A DNA stretch of 36,465 bases from Basidiobolus meristosporus CBS 931.73. Lineage: Eukaryota; Basidiobolomycota; Basidiobolomycetes; Basidiobolales; Basidiobolaceae. Positions 18,946-30,561 of this stretch are shown piece after piece; position 1 is the first letter of the stretch, and the number at the start of each line of letters is the position of its first letter. The position numbers were made by a program, and so were the translations under genes. The notes beneath the pieces are model-generated. The model was not told the origin of the DNA, did not search any database, and saw nothing but the letters and a program-made list of their open reading frames with translations. The DNA is taken from contig MCFE01000785.1 of NCBI GenBank assembly GCA_002104905.1, positions 1-36,465 on the forward strand. The letters are read 5' to 3'.

Positions 18946-19164
18946 CTGAGAGAAATGTGTCTGGAGAGTTATGAAGATTAAATAAAGCAAGAGAAGCCCT
19001 GTACTGAGCAACATAATTACAAGTGAGTAAAAATACCAGTAACTGTGTCCTACTTCTGGCATTATGGTAGATATTGGAGCTCCAGATAGTGCTGTAGAGT
19101 GCCAGATTAATCCAGCACTATAAACAGACTGGCACTATGTAGCACTATCTAGCAACACAAGTAT
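18946..19164 (+). mobile_element. Harbinger end fragment H0 (transposase-side end only)
   Basis: CTGAGAGAAATGTGTCTGGA matches the last codons of the Harbinger transposase (LREMCLEHYEE in H2). The following non-coding end matches the complement of 29514-29725 of H2, including the AGTGCCAGATTAATCCAGCACT inverted repeat and a decayed terminal motif near 19164. The rest of this element is not adjacent: E1 abuts it directly at 18945. Confidence 0.8.
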
Positions 19165-20522
19165 ATTTTATTGTAAACATTATTACTCACTTCATGTATG
19201 ATTGCTAGATGTAAGCACATCTCAATCAGGTAGGTATCTACACTGGTACCTGTAGCACAAAATTATACTCAGTCAGCCTCCCAACTACTTTCATCCCATA
19301 TGTAGTATCCCTTAACATGCACCCTGCATATGAATAGCATTGTTTCAATTTCAGTGTACCTCCCTGATTAGGTTTGGTCATGCCCATTTGGTCTAATACC
19401 TATTATGACACCTCATTCAATCATCAAGATCTGTGATCTACTTGCTATAAAGTAAAATAATGTATGTGTTGTTAATTCAGCCAGCTTGAAACATAGTTGT
19501 TGGACAAATTACATGCTCACAGTAAGAGGATGCTTTAGGACTGGTTCAAGTGTGACATTCCATAGGTTTAAGATGATGGTAACAGAAATAGCTAGTGAAT
19601 TGCACACTATGGTGTGTTACTCATTTGTTTATATTTTCATCAAAGGATCAAAACCAAATGTGGGGCTCTACCTACAGTTAGGGTTGTGTTGAATTGCTCA
19701 CAGTTGCAATATAATATTTGTTGGTGTAATCATCTGTCAACATTGTTTTGTCAGTGAGTATTATAATATATGGAGTCAGGATATAGAGCGCCAAGTTGGC
19801 CAGGATACAGCTTTATCTACCAGTGTGCCCAGAATATGTGTCTTAGCAATCACAAACTTCCCCACATACCATGGCATTGCCCAGAAGTGCTAGCTTATTG
19901 TAAACTAAAAGCAGTCAGCCACAAAAAGCCATTAAAGGTTCATTGCAAAGCTGTGAATGTTGTGAGTTTGAAGTCAAACCAGCATATGCAGCTAACTTGG
20001 TCACTTGGCTCATAGTCTTCAAATCTTGCAGAATTCTGTCCAAATTCCCTGTTGGAATTACTTTGAATATTGTCACCAAAATGTTAGGTACTGAGAACAC
20101 AGATTGGATTATTGGTCCAAAGAGCCCCAAGCCTTGCACACATGCTCCTGGAACCTTCCTGAGCATGTTTTAGAGGTTTTTGCCCAGACCATGTAAGTGC
20201 ATGAGTACTACTCTAATATTGAATAAATCTTTAAGTGAGAACCACACAATCTACTTGCTCTTTGAGTCACTTCATGCATTCTCAAAACTCTTACAACAGA
20301 AAAGAGTACCCCAATAGTTGATAACAAACTATTAGAGATATTTACAACACCTTTCAGGCTTCTTGTGCTGGGTGTTCTATGTTTGCTTGCCTTAATTGCT
20401 GGGCAAATCTGGGTAACCTTGACTTGTTAAATTTGCAATTGTCATTATTTTTGATGCCAGCCCTGTAACAGCACCAACATTTGGCACTCTGTCTAGTGCT
20501 AATTGCTGTAAGAGTATTGGAG
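19165..20522. other. Unassigned stretch, no recognised gene or repeat
   Basis: About 1.36 kb lie between the Harbinger fragment and the copia remnant. Only short open frames occur, none longer than 83 codons, and none resembles a protein I know. It shares no block with the other elements in the window. It may hold the flank of the copia insertion or decayed host sequence. Confidence 0.4.
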
Positions 20523-20852
20523 ATATTGAAAGTGATTGGGAGAACAAGTATATTATGTAGTTTTCACTTAATGATTTATTAGATGTAAAAGTGGTATTTA
20601 TACTTTTACATAGTTGTTACATACCAAGCATATAGAATAAGCTTAGGGAGATCCCAAGAGCCAGTGTGCAAGGTTTAGGTCTCTTTGAACAGCCTATCAA
20701 ACTTTCATGTTCTAGGTACCTGATATTTAGTGAGAATATTTTAAGTAAATTGCAACAAGGAATTTTATCTGTATTCCCTAAGATTTGAAGGTAATGATCT
20801 AAGTGACTAAGTTAGGTGAGTATTTAGGTAAAGTTACACACTATTATACCAC
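20523..20852 (-). repeat. Possible 3' LTR of the copia remnant
   Basis: This AT-rich stretch lies directly downstream of the copia coding end on the minus strand, where the 3' LTR belongs. Its borders are not resolved because no second copy is in the window. A self-complementary AAAAGT...ACTTTT segment lies at about 20588-20615. Confidence 0.3.
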
Positions 20853-21029
20853 TCAGCAAATTTTCATACTGACCAGTCCATATTTTGACCTAAGATATTC
20901 AAACTTGTCTCTACCTAATGGTCTGGTAAATATGTTTCCAATCACTTCATCTGTAGAGCAGTGAGCTAAGTTAACCAAGTTATTCTCTATAGCTTCATGT
21001 ATGAAATAACCACATTGCTTCTTTTGTTG
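20853..21029 (-). pseudogene. Ty1/copia polyprotein C-terminus (end of RNase H)
   Basis: The minus strand reads YFIHEAIENN, LVNLAHCSTDEVIGNIFTRP and LGRDKFEYLRSKYGLVSM, then a stop. This is the typical end of copia Pol: the HFIREAVE-like block, the C-T/S-T-D block, and the TKPL...F..LR...GL ending. It is cut at 21029 by the start of E4, so the rest would lie beyond E4, outside the window. Confidence 0.8.
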
Positions 21030-21349
21030 TGCTATGAAGAATAATTGTGATGGTCCTGCCAAAAGGCTGTCACAAGCCCTAAGTCCTGGAACTGTGAGGT
21101 ACTGATCCCATCAGGACACTGTGCAAAGACCATCAAAAAATAATTGCTCTCCAGATATCACAAAAAACTTGGTCAAAACTTCTCATCACAACAATACAAA
21201 AGTGGCTTTTGATTGGCTCTCTGCCAGTTTGCTCACTTTCTGAGCCCAGACACTCTATCAGCTCCTACATTTGTGTGCATTGATTAGCTATTGCCTCTTT
21301 TCATACCCCTTATTAGCAGACTCAACCATTTTGCATACTTTTCTTGTAT

Positions 21350-23386
21350 AGAATTGATTTGTTTTTGTTGAAACTTCAGTTGTACCTTGATTGCAAATTG
21401 TATTGACCTATACAAGTCCCTATACCCAACACTAACATCAAGCCCAGCCGCACACTTAACAGAGTAACTCTATTAAAATCCATCACTCAATAAGTGTTGT
21501 GCTGTAATGCTCTGTCTACATGAGTTTGTGGGAACCCTATGGCTTTATGCTATTGCTCATTCACCGGTGCCCATACCTCCTTGTCTTCAGCCAGCACTGC
21601 AAGGTCCAGCTCCTCATCTGTCAGTATTTGCATAGATCCTTGCAATATTCAAGTTCATTTTCTTGAGCACTGCTCTTGAAGAAATGCTGCAGCCTCTTGG
21701 TGTGCCTATTAATATTCTAGAATTCCACTGAAGGCATTGTAAAAATCTTTTAATCTCTTGAAGTTGTTGCTTTGTCTGTCAGTGTGATCTCTACTTTATC
21801 AGCAATGATGGACACAGAGGCTGTGGTAGATAAATTGCCTTTTCTGCAAACGCATCTACCTAACTGGAGTGTAGTTCAACTGGCTGCGCTTCCAACTCTT
21901 GTAGAAACCACTGTTTTCTTGTTGGTAATTCTTCTTGGCTACAATTGAATTCAGTCTGTTCCAGTATTACAGCATTAATTGGCAAGAGCTGCAGCTTTTT
22001 CTCATGCTTCCCTGTCACTTGCTTGGGTTGACTTTTTCCCTTTGCCTTTTCCTTTATCACTACCAGGTCTTTCACTGCTGCTTAGTGTGAGTGCTTCTTG
22101 TATTGAACTATGTTTGCTCCTTAATATATGCTGCTCTGATGCATCTGTTTTGGCCTGTGTGTACCTTACTGGCACTCTGCAGGCAACCCAACACTTCTTT
22201 CCTGCTTGTTTCAAGCTCTCAGCACATTCTGTGATGGGCTCCTATAATAGCCACTTGTCTTTGACCCTGCCAGGTCCTTCACTGCTATCTTGACTGAGTG
22301 CTTCTTGTGTAGAGCTACACTTTTCTTTGGCAAATGTTGTGCTGGTGCATCTAGTTTGCCAGTATTTCCCTTATTGACCCTCTTCCAGCTACCAGATGCC
22401 ACTTTGATGCATGTTTGGAGCTTTTGGCCCTGCTTATAACAGGCTCCTGAGGAAGCCACTGGTTTTAGCCATTGCACCCTTATTCTTCTGCCTTTGATAG
22501 TGTCTGCTATTCTTGAGACACTTTCTGAGCATAACAATGCTGGCCCAAGATCTGTTTGCTTGTTTGAAGCCAGGATAATGCTCATGGAACAAGTCAAGCA
22601 CATTTGGTTTGGCCTCAAGTTCCTGATGGTCCCATTGTATACTGGCCTTAAGGTGTTGGCAAGCTTGACTTCTGATTGAATATTTTCCCACTCTTCATCA
22701 TTGCTCTCAGTGGCTTCATGGATCTTCAGTGTGTTTGGATCTAAGGCATTGGTACAAACACAACATTTCCCCCCTCTAGGCTATTATAGGTTTTCTGCAG
22801 GCTGTATCTTTGGACACTGTTGTTGTGCTTCAGAGTGTATGGGAAATGGCTCAACTCTTGGCTGTGGCATTGAGCCACTCAGTTCCTTCTTTGCAGCAGA
22901 TATGCAGCTGTTTCTACCTGGAATATTGATTCCTTTACACCTTATATCTACTCATCCTGCTTCTGGAGTATTTGCGGATCTCTCTGAGCCATTGCATCTA
23001 TTCAATCAGCCACTGCACCTAACTGCCTTGATAATGCTTTGGTCTGAGCTGACAACATACTTGCTAATACAGGTGGTGGTGATGTTATAAAGGCCACTTA
23101 CTGGTCTTCAACTAAAGGTCCAGCTTTTGCTACATTCTCATCAGCCTCAGCATTATGGTCAGCTTGCAGCTCTGCAGAGATTCCCTATTTCCTACTTGAC
23201 TGAGAGCCTGAGGAGTCCACAACATTCCCTTCAGTGGACACACTGTCCACAGGGCTTTTTTTGGGTGTAGCTCAGCTTGTTGCACTCAATGTCAAAGCAA
23301 GCTGTTGTCCAATTGTACTTCTGCTGCTGTCAGCAGTGGGGTTTGGTTGGGAACCAGACAACTTTGTTTTTTTTTCTTGGCACCAT
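21350..23386 (-). pseudogene. Unknown second gene of the CACTA family, E4 copy (longest)
   Basis: ATG 23386 is at the position of the E3 start, but a run of A shifts the frame within ten codons. The order along the minus strand is: SPVDSV-like region, the AEPQADH...AQADENVAN region and the coiled-coil-like AHTKAST-QLGAVADRIDAMAQ region (cleaner in E5), then a middle part unique to this copy in the window (about 22500-22900). The Lys-rich repeats follow (22618-22002; for example HSVKIAVKDLA, SSERPGSDKGKGKGKKSTQA), then the TMPSVEFW region near 21735 and the C-terminal blocks. Frameshifts and stops are scattered throughout. No known domain is recognised. Confidence 0.65.
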
Positions 23387-23607
23387 ATATATAGAAGTAA
23401 GTCAAACCAAAGGGGAAATAGTGTTACATAAACATGTGTATGTGGTGCCACAACTTTATTTATAATGATTAATAAGGCCAGTTATCATTGAATCTTAGAT
23501 TTATGGAGGTGCAATGTCTGAAATACAAGACTGTCTTAAACTCACCTGAGTAATGACAAAAAGTGATATAATATTGTTACATTGTGGAGTGTCAAACTGT
23601 TTTCCCC
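23387..23607. promoter_or_regulatory. Divergent promoter of E4
   Basis: It is homologous to 12412-12632. AATCATTATAAATAAAGTTG (minus strand) faces the second gene and AAGTGATATAATATTGTTAC faces Tnp2. The function is inferred. Confidence 0.55.
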
Positions 23608-26065
23608 ATGGACAAGACTACTAGGATTGAATGCCATAAGAGAGGAGAAAGACAACCATGTGGCTATTGTACAAAACCTCTCAGCTATGAAGCATGCAGA
23701 CAGTATAGGAAGTATTACAAGGACAATTGCCAGTGTTTTGCCCCACAAGTCATATTTGACCATTCACTAGTCACTACTGTACCTTTAAATTTTTTGCTGG
23801 CCACTTCATACACCTACAATGGCACCTGGTCATACTTGTCACCTTGCACAAACTGAATCAGGTGAGTTTGCAATGCTTTTAGGCTCACCCAAGCCTTCCG
23901 AATATGGCATGCTGAGTGATAGCTCCAAAGAAGCATGCTCACTGATGGATTGTGAGCCTATCTTCCCCAACAACAGTACCCTGCATGAGTCTGGCAAAAT
24001 CCCAAAATGCAAAGAGACAACACCTGTAGAAAAAAATGCCAAGGATACTCTCTGGAGTCAAGTGAGCCTAGCAATCAATCTACTAGTGAATGATGTGATG
24101 TTATGGCTAGAGAAGTGGTGCATTTCCCCTAATGTTGGCAATGGGGGCTTTGAGGATTTACTACTGCTTCTTGCCAAAATTATCCCAGGATGCAACTTGT
24201 GCAAGGTATATATGGAAAACCATTGTGTGGCTGGCAACATATGGCCCAGAGACCATCCAGATACCAGCATGTATGGGCAGTTGCATGACATTCACATCAG
24301 AAAATGAACCATTGCAAGGTGTCCAAGTTGTCAGGAATCCACAACCATTGGGGGAAAACATTGTTCTCACCCTGGATAAATTCTGGTAATACCACATCTA
24401 AAGAAGCTCATGCAGTCCAACAAGTATTGAGATGCTATAAAGTACTGCGCTCAGTATCAATCAGGTTAGAACATATCAAATATATGTGATGGAAAACATC
24501 ACAGACAGCTAAGAAGCAAGGGCTACCTTGAAGGTATGTATGACCATCCCTTTGCCTTTGCACTTGATGGATTCACATTAAACCAGTACTCTACCAGCAA
24601 ATTCTGCTGGCCACTGATGCTCACCAACCTAAATTTGCCACCTGTTCTAGGGTATTAGAGCAGAAATCTGATGGTAGTCTCACTGGTATCTGGGCCTAAA
24701 TCACTTTCAAACCTGGATAGCTACCTGTATCTATTGCTGGATGCATTTTGTATGCTTTCCAGCAGGAGAACTGTAATCGGCTACCATATAAAGGCACATA
24801 TTATTATCTGCATTTGGGGACATCCCAACCATCAGCAAGATAGCTGGCTTTTCAGGGAACAATCAATGATATTGCTATTAAATGTGAGAGATCCAGGGGA
24901 CTTACTCCATAAGTTGCACAAATTATTATTACTCAAGCACCAACACTAAGGACATCATCTTTCTGCAGAGAGAACATACCATAGTCAGCATGCAATTGCA
25001 ACAAAGTTGGCACACTATAAGCTATTGGCCATAATGTGGAATAAATTGGAAACTGGAGATACTCAAGATACAGGGTACCCAGAGTACTTCTCATGGGCTC
25101 CAAGCAACATTCATATGCATATGTAACAATATAAGTGCAAGGACTGGATAAACAGGTCATGTTTTCATTCAAGTGGCCTTCTAATGCCATTTCTACTAAG
25201 AGTACATTGGTAGCATTGGGAGTCATATGTGGACATTGTAAGAATTTTTATCCAGACACAGATCACCAATTCAAATTTTACACATTTACAGCTTTTGTGC
25301 CAACAGTTTTAATGGGATATGAGTGGCTATACTACAAAAGCAAAGCTGAATGCATAGATCTCTGCCACTACTGTATCCATTTGCTACTCCATCTTACTTG
25401 GTGTGCTGACTACATTGAACCTTATTTGACCTTTTGGGAGTTTCCTATAGAGTGGATGCATGGGGAGATAGGAAGACAGGTCAAGTTGCAGGTATTACCA
25501 TATCCTAATCTCATTAAGAATATTACCTTTAAGTCTGTGATGGATGTGATGAGTTTACACATAGAGGAAAGCCAGGTAGAGCCGGAGAATACTGAGGACA
25601 GATGTGCTCATGGAGGCACCTATGCCTATGGCATTAAGAAGCTAAGCAACCGCAATGTGTGGGTAATCAGTTAAGTAATGCAAAGTTGGGTTGGGTGCAG
25701 CAAGCAACTAGTTTTTATCAGGAAAACTCTACAAAGGTATGCCAGATTTCTTGTGGTCACAATCCAATTTCTACACCACTAAATACCAAGAAGTTCTTTG
25801 CATATATTCAGGAGGTACTCATGGCAGAAGTGGCAGCAACTAAGCATATGCTTCAAGATGTTTATGTTACCAGCAATACAAGGTACATGGCAACTTTGCA
25901 AGCATCACACTAAAAAGCGGTAAAGTTGAAGTAATAGAAGTATGTCAATTGTGGCAGGTTTGCATGTTTGTAGTGGCTAGTAAGCAGTAGGACATAGTAT
26001 TTTTTGATTCAAACTATATGTGGAATACCCAAGGTAGTAGTGGGCAAGCAAATAAAGGGGAGTGA
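23608..26065 (+). pseudogene. Tnp2-like transposase, E4 copy, near full length but frameshifted
   Basis: It starts MDKTTRIECHKRGERQPCGY, with the C-x2-C zinc-finger-like pair. After a frame change near 23800 it is open to 24307, with WLEKWCIS and GGFEDLLLLLAK. The Tnp2 core follows: LALDGFTLNQYS near 24565, CWPLMLTNLNLPP, and SLVSGPKSLSNLDSY (24671-24949). The later block is open at 25135-25674: LLLHLTWCADYIEP, EFPIEWMHGEIGRQ. The C-terminal domain is broken, ending with TGA 26063-26065. The core Asp (DGF) is kept. At least four frame breaks prevent expression. Confidence 0.85.
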
Positions 26066-26252
26066 TTCTACAGTGGAATATATGAACTGTGCAAGGGGAG
26101 GTAGAAAAAGGAAATGATATTTGGTAAATTAGTATGGAGGCATCATATAGAACTAGCTGTAGGCCACCATACTGCTGTGATAATACTATAGGAGGCTTGC
26201 AATGAGTCTGTCAAAACACTTTTAGATATTTTGCAATACAATGCAATTGGTT
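26066..26252. repeat. E4 Tnp2-side subterminal region, up to the E5 insertion
   Basis: It is homologous to 14782-14965 of E3, including the AGGCCACCATACTGC and GTCTGTCAAAACACTTTTAG repeats. It is interrupted at CAATGCAATTGGTT, where E3 reads AGGCAATTGGAAG, by the CCCTATGA end of E5. Confidence 0.7.
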
Positions 26253-26711
26253 CCCTATGAAAAATAATTTGGTCTCATGGGTGGATCCAATCCAGATCAT
26301 CCATCAAGATCCTGCTCAGAGACCGTCATAATAACAGCAGCTTGAAATTAGTGACCCTCCTAACAATCTTATAGCGGGATCATGACGGTGTTTTGCAAAT
26401 TTTACAGCCAAATAAAGGGATAAAACTTGACAGCTTTTGATTGGTGCTGTGACAGTATTCACATGTTATTGTTGCGGTCTTTCAGCGCTCTATTACTATT
26501 TTAAGTGGATTCAGTTGGCCAGGACTTCCAATTGTCTTATATGGTAAGAAACTTGACGGTATTTTGATGGCCTCACAGCAAGACTCTGATGGCTTTTTTT
26601 TGGCAGTATGATGGCCTGCCACTGGTTTGTATAATGCTACCATACCAATTTACCAAATGGTATTTTCTTTTTCTACCTCCCCTTGTGCAATTCATATATT
26701 CCACTGTAGAA
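26253..26711. repeat. E5 Tnp2-side terminal region
   Basis: It shows terminal CCCTATGA, then TGGTCTCATGGGTGGATCC and a series of short repeats: GACCGTCATAAT, ATCATGACGGTG, AAACTTGACAGC, AAACTTGACGGTATTTTGAT. The last two are about 135 bases apart and are inverted forms of the E3 repeats. No gene is present. Confidence 0.75.
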
Positions 26712-29417
26712 TCACCTTTCTTTGTTTGCTTACCCACTACTACCTTGGGTATTCCACATAGAGTTCAAATCAAAAAAAACTATGGCCTCCTGCTTACTAA
26801 CCTCTACAAATGCGCACACCTGCCGCAATTGACATACTTCTATCAACTCAACTTTATGGCTTTTTAGTGTGATACTTGCAAAGTTGCCATATACCTTGTA
26901 TTGCTGGTAACATAAACATCTTGCAAATATATGCTTGGTTATTGCCACTTCTGCCATGAGTACCTCCTGAATATTGGCAAAGAGCTTTTTGGTATTTAGC
27001 CAATATATTCCTTCTCCCTGCTGGATTCTAGTCCCCCTTATAGGTGCGCTCTGGCTCTTGTTTGTGTGAATTCCGTATTGAATTGTGTAGAAGTTGGCCT
27101 GTGACCACAAAAAATCTGGCATATCTTGGTGGAGTTTTCCTGATAAAAATTAGTTGCTTGTGGCATCCAACCCAACTTTGCATTACCTAACAGATTACCC
27201 ATGCATTGGGGCTGCTTAGCTTCTTAATGCCATAGGCATAGGTGTCTCCATGTTCACATTTGTCCTTAGTATTTTCCAACTCTTTCTGGCTGTCCTCCAT
27301 GTGCCAACTCATCACATCCATGATGGACTTGAAGGTAATATTTTTAATGAGATTGGGGTATGGTAGTACCTGCAACTTGACTTGTCTTCCTACCTCCCCA
27401 CACATCCACTCCATAGGAAACTCCCAAAAGGTGAAGCAAGGCCCAATATTCTCCACACACCATGCAAGATGGAGTAGAGAATGGATACAGTAGCGGCCGA
27501 AATCTACACGCTCAGCTTTATGCTTGTAGTATAGCCGCTCAAATCCTGTCACAAACTCCTCACACAACAGCTGTAGATGCATCAAGTTGGCATTGGTGAT
27601 CTGCTTCTGGATAAATATTCCTACAATGTCCACATATGGCTCCTAATGCTTCCAATGTACTCTTGGTAGGAATGGCTTCAGAACACCACTTGAATAAATA
27701 CATATCCAGTTCATCCAGTCTTTGCATTTGTATTGTTGCATATGTGTATGAATATTAATTGGAGCCTATGAGAAGTTCTTAGGGTAGCGGATTCTCTGTA
27801 ATATTTTGCCAATTTTTTCAAATATCTCCAGTATCTCAAAGGGATCATTTGCCTGAAATGCCCCATGTACAACTTGGTCATCAGTATAGGGATATTATTG
27901 AAAAGCAAATGCATTGCTCCCAGTGGAAAGCTTTTGCTCCAACAGATACCCTCTATCTTAAGTATCTCCGGTTTCCAATTGATTCCATTATCTGGCCAAT
28001 GGCTTATAGCTTGCAAACTTGCTGCAATTGCATGCTTACTTCTGTATGCTCTCTCTGTGGAAAGATGATGTTCTTGGTGCTGGTGTTTGGGTAATAATAA
28101 TGTGTGTGAGCTATAGAGTAAATCCCCTGGATCTCACACGTTCAGCAGCAATACTGTCCATTGTGCCCAGAAAAACCTGCTATCTTGCTGATGGCTGGGG
28201 TATCTCCAATGCAGATAATAATATGCACTTTTACATGATGGCCATTTACTGTTATCCCGCTGGAAAGCATACAAAATTCATTCAGCAATGGATACAGGTA
28301 GCAATCCAGGTTGGACAGTGATTTAGGCCCAGATACCAGGGAGACTACCATCAGATTATTGCTCTGATACCATAAGATGGGTGGCAGATTCAGATAGATG
28401 AGAATCAGTGGCCAACAGAATTTGTTGGTGGGGTATTTGTTTAATGAGAAGCCATCAAGTGCTAAATCAAAGGCATGGTCATATATACCTTCAAAGTAGC
28501 CCTTGCTTCTTAGCTGTATGTATGTTTGCCATCAAGTATGTTGGATATGTTTGAACTTGATTGATACTGAGTGCAGTACTGTATAGCTTTGCAATATTTG
28601 TTGGACTGCATCAGCTTCCTCAGATGGGGAATGACCAGAATATATCTGGAGTGTGAACAATATTTTCCCTCAATGGTGGTGGATTCCAGACAATTTGGAC
28701 ACATTGCAATGGTAGCATTTTTGGATGTGAATGCCATGCAACTGTTAACACATGCTGGAATCAGGACAGTCTCTGGATCATATGTTGCCAGCTGCATGAC
28801 AGTTGTCCACTTGTACCATGTACATGGTAAGTTGCATCCCGGTACGATTTGGCAAGAAGTAGTAATAAATCCTCAAAGCCCCCATTACTGATACTAGTGG
28901 AAATGCGCCACTTCTCTAGCCACAACATCACATCATTCACCAGCAGATGGATTACTGGGCTCATTTGGCTCCATAAAGTATCCTTGGCATTTGTCTCAAT
29001 AGGTGTTGTCTCATTGCATATAGGGATTTGACTGCGCTCATATGTGGTACTGTTGTTAGGGGAGATAGGCTCAAAATCCATCAGTGAACCTTCTTTGTCA
29101 GAGCTATCACTCTGTATGCCATATTCAGGAGGCTGAGGCAAGCCTAAAGGCTTCACAAACTCACCTGACTCAGTTTGAGCAAGGTGACAAAGACAGCCAG
29201 GTGCCAACATAGAAGTATCAACTGGCAACAAAGATAATGTTGGTACAGTAGTGACCAATGAATGGTCAAATATGACCTGGGTGGCAAAACACTGGCCGTG
29301 ATCCTTGTAATACTTCCTATGCTGTCTGCATGGTTCATGGCTGAGAGGCTTGCCACAATAGCCACATGGTCTTTTTTCTCTTCTCTTACAGCATTGAGTC
29401 AAAGTAGTCTTGTTCAT
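26712..29417 (-). pseudogene. Tnp2-like CACTA transposase, E5 copy, most complete
   Basis: ATG 29417 opens 218 clean codons: MNKTTLTQCCKRREKRPC, the zinc-finger-like C18-x2-C21...H27/C30...H33, WLEKWRIS, GGFEDLLLLLAK. A one-base deletion near 28848 shifts the frame. Next come MQLATYDPETV, a C-x2-C (AMCPNCLES) and YILVIPHLRKLMQ. The Tnp2 core has LALDGFSLNKYP (Asp at about 28455), CWPLILIYLNLPP, SGPKSLSNLDCYLYPLL and DTPAISKIAGFSGH. Further on are GAMHLLFNN, then 27633-27187 with HLLLHLAWCVENIGP and FWEFPMEWMCGEVG, and the C-terminal domain 27122-26712. The gene spans 2.7 kb, the usual size range for this family. It cuts and re-inserts the element when intact; this copy has several frameshifts. 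Confidence 0.88.
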
Positions 29418-29513
29418 GGGGCAAACAGTTTGACCTTCAACAACATAACGCTATTATATCACTTTTTGGTCAATACTCATGTGAACTTAAGACAGTCTTG
29501 TATTTGAGACTTT
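29418..29513. promoter_or_regulatory. Tnp2-facing half of the E5 divergent promoter, cut by H2
   Basis: It matches the Tnp2-side half of the E3, E1 and E4 promoters up to GTATTTGAGAC. The other half resumes after H2 at 32911-33039 (ATTGCACCTACATGAATG to the ATG at 33040). In E3 these two blocks are contiguous, so H2 separated the two promoter halves by 3.4 kb. Confidence 0.75.
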
Positions 29514-29676
29514 AGACTTGTTCCGTTGGATAGTGCCACATAGTGCCAGCCTGTTTATGGTGCCAGATTGATCTGGCACTATAATTTCTACCATGATGCC
29601 AGTGGTATGATACAGTTACTGGTAATTTTACTCAATCTTACTTATGTTGCTCAGAATAGTGCTTTCCTTGCTTTAT
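29514..29676. repeat. H2 transposase-side end with palindrome
   Basis: It contains the terminal inverted repeat, repeated TAGTGCCA motifs, and a perfect palindrome with a 4-base loop, GTGCCAGATTGATCTGGCAC (29560-29579). The same motifs appear in H0 (imperfect). TAGTGC units also occur near the other end of the element, so these may be transposase-binding sites. Confidence 0.7.
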
Positions 29677-30561
29677 TTACTCTTCATAATGCTCCAGACA
29701 CATTTCTCTCAGTGGATGTCTTCTTGTATGAACATACTGTGAATTAATAAGTATCTTCACTATTTTACCTATTCTGCTGTTTTCTCCTATATATGACTTT
29801 CTTCTGTATTTACCTGCCAGTATGCTGAATCTCTTCAGATATCCAAATGTGTGCTCTATCCTTACTCTGAAATGATTAAATATCTCATTGTAGAGCTTAT
29901 ACTTCCTGCTAAGCACACTATTCCTTGGCTTCCTATAAGCTGTAATACATCCCAATCTCTGACAATCCTCTCCTATATAGGCTAAGTCTGCCATACATTT
30001 CTCCCTTCTACTGAATTCAGGATGATTCTCTACCCAGAGTGCTTTGTCATGCCTACTTCCAGCAAATGGCCCACTAAACCAGATGATGTTACCCTCAATG
30101 TCAGACAGTGCTTGAAACTTCACACAGTGTGCCTTGTACTTGCCAGAATAAAAGTGCCTCTGCCCTCTAGAAGGTCTGTTAATCCTCACTGGGAAGGTAT
30201 CCAAAATACTCCTGATATGGAACCTGTTGCTGAACACTCTGGGATATGGAAGTCTATTGGAGCTTCTGAACCTAGTATTCCAAGCTTGCTCTAAGTCATT
30301 CATACCCTCTGCAAGGTGGTTCTCCATTACTGTCAGCTGGGAATGAAAGATTCTAGGACTTTTGTTGCCATGGATGGTGGGATGAAACCTTGTAGGGCAA
30401 TAGTTCTTGTAATAGCAGAGAAGCTTAACAAGGGATCTCCTTGAGTAGATTGGGGTTGATGGTCCACAGTACTTGGAATAGATCTCCTCTAGTGTGTCAA
30501 AAGGAAATCCAGTGGTAGTGATGGGATTGATGAGAAAAGACCATTCAGATGAGTAAGTCAT
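29677..30561 (-). CDS. PIF/Harbinger DDE transposase, 294 residues, intact (H2)
   Basis: It is open from ATG 30561 (MTYSSEWSFLINPITTT) to TAA 29677. It fits the DDE_Tnp_4-type nuclease fold: Asp121 in ILDTFPVRINRP, Asp172 in FAGSRHDKALW, Glu236 in FRVRIEHTFGYLKRF, with spacings of 51 and 64 residues. The N-terminal part (RRSLVKLLCYYKNYCP, then GMNDLEQAWN) is helical and could bind DNA. It would excise and insert the element by cut and paste at ATT-like targets, with help from a partner protein in known systems. At 294 residues it is on the short side for the family but no core motif is missing. All catalytic residues are kept, so activity is possible. Confidence 0.93.
   Translation of the reverse strand: MTYSSEWSFLINPITTTGFPFDTLEEIYSKYCGPSTPIYSRRSLVKLLCYYKNYCPTRFHPTIHGNKSPRIFHSQLTVMENHLAEGMNDLEQAWNTRFRSSNRLPYPRVFSNRFHIRSILDTFPVRINRPSRGQRHFYSGKYKAHCVKFQALSDIEGNIIWFSGPFAGSRHDKALWVENHPEFSRREKCMADLAYIGEDCQRLGCITAYRKPRNSVLSRKYKLYNEIFNHFRVRIEHTFGYLKRFSILAGKYRRKSYIGENSRIGKIVKILINSQYVHTRRHPLREMCLEHYEE

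Noticed and set aside
30022-30294. 90-codon open frames antisense to the transposase (here and at 36084-36356)
   Set aside because: They are shadows of the conserved transposase on the opposite strand.
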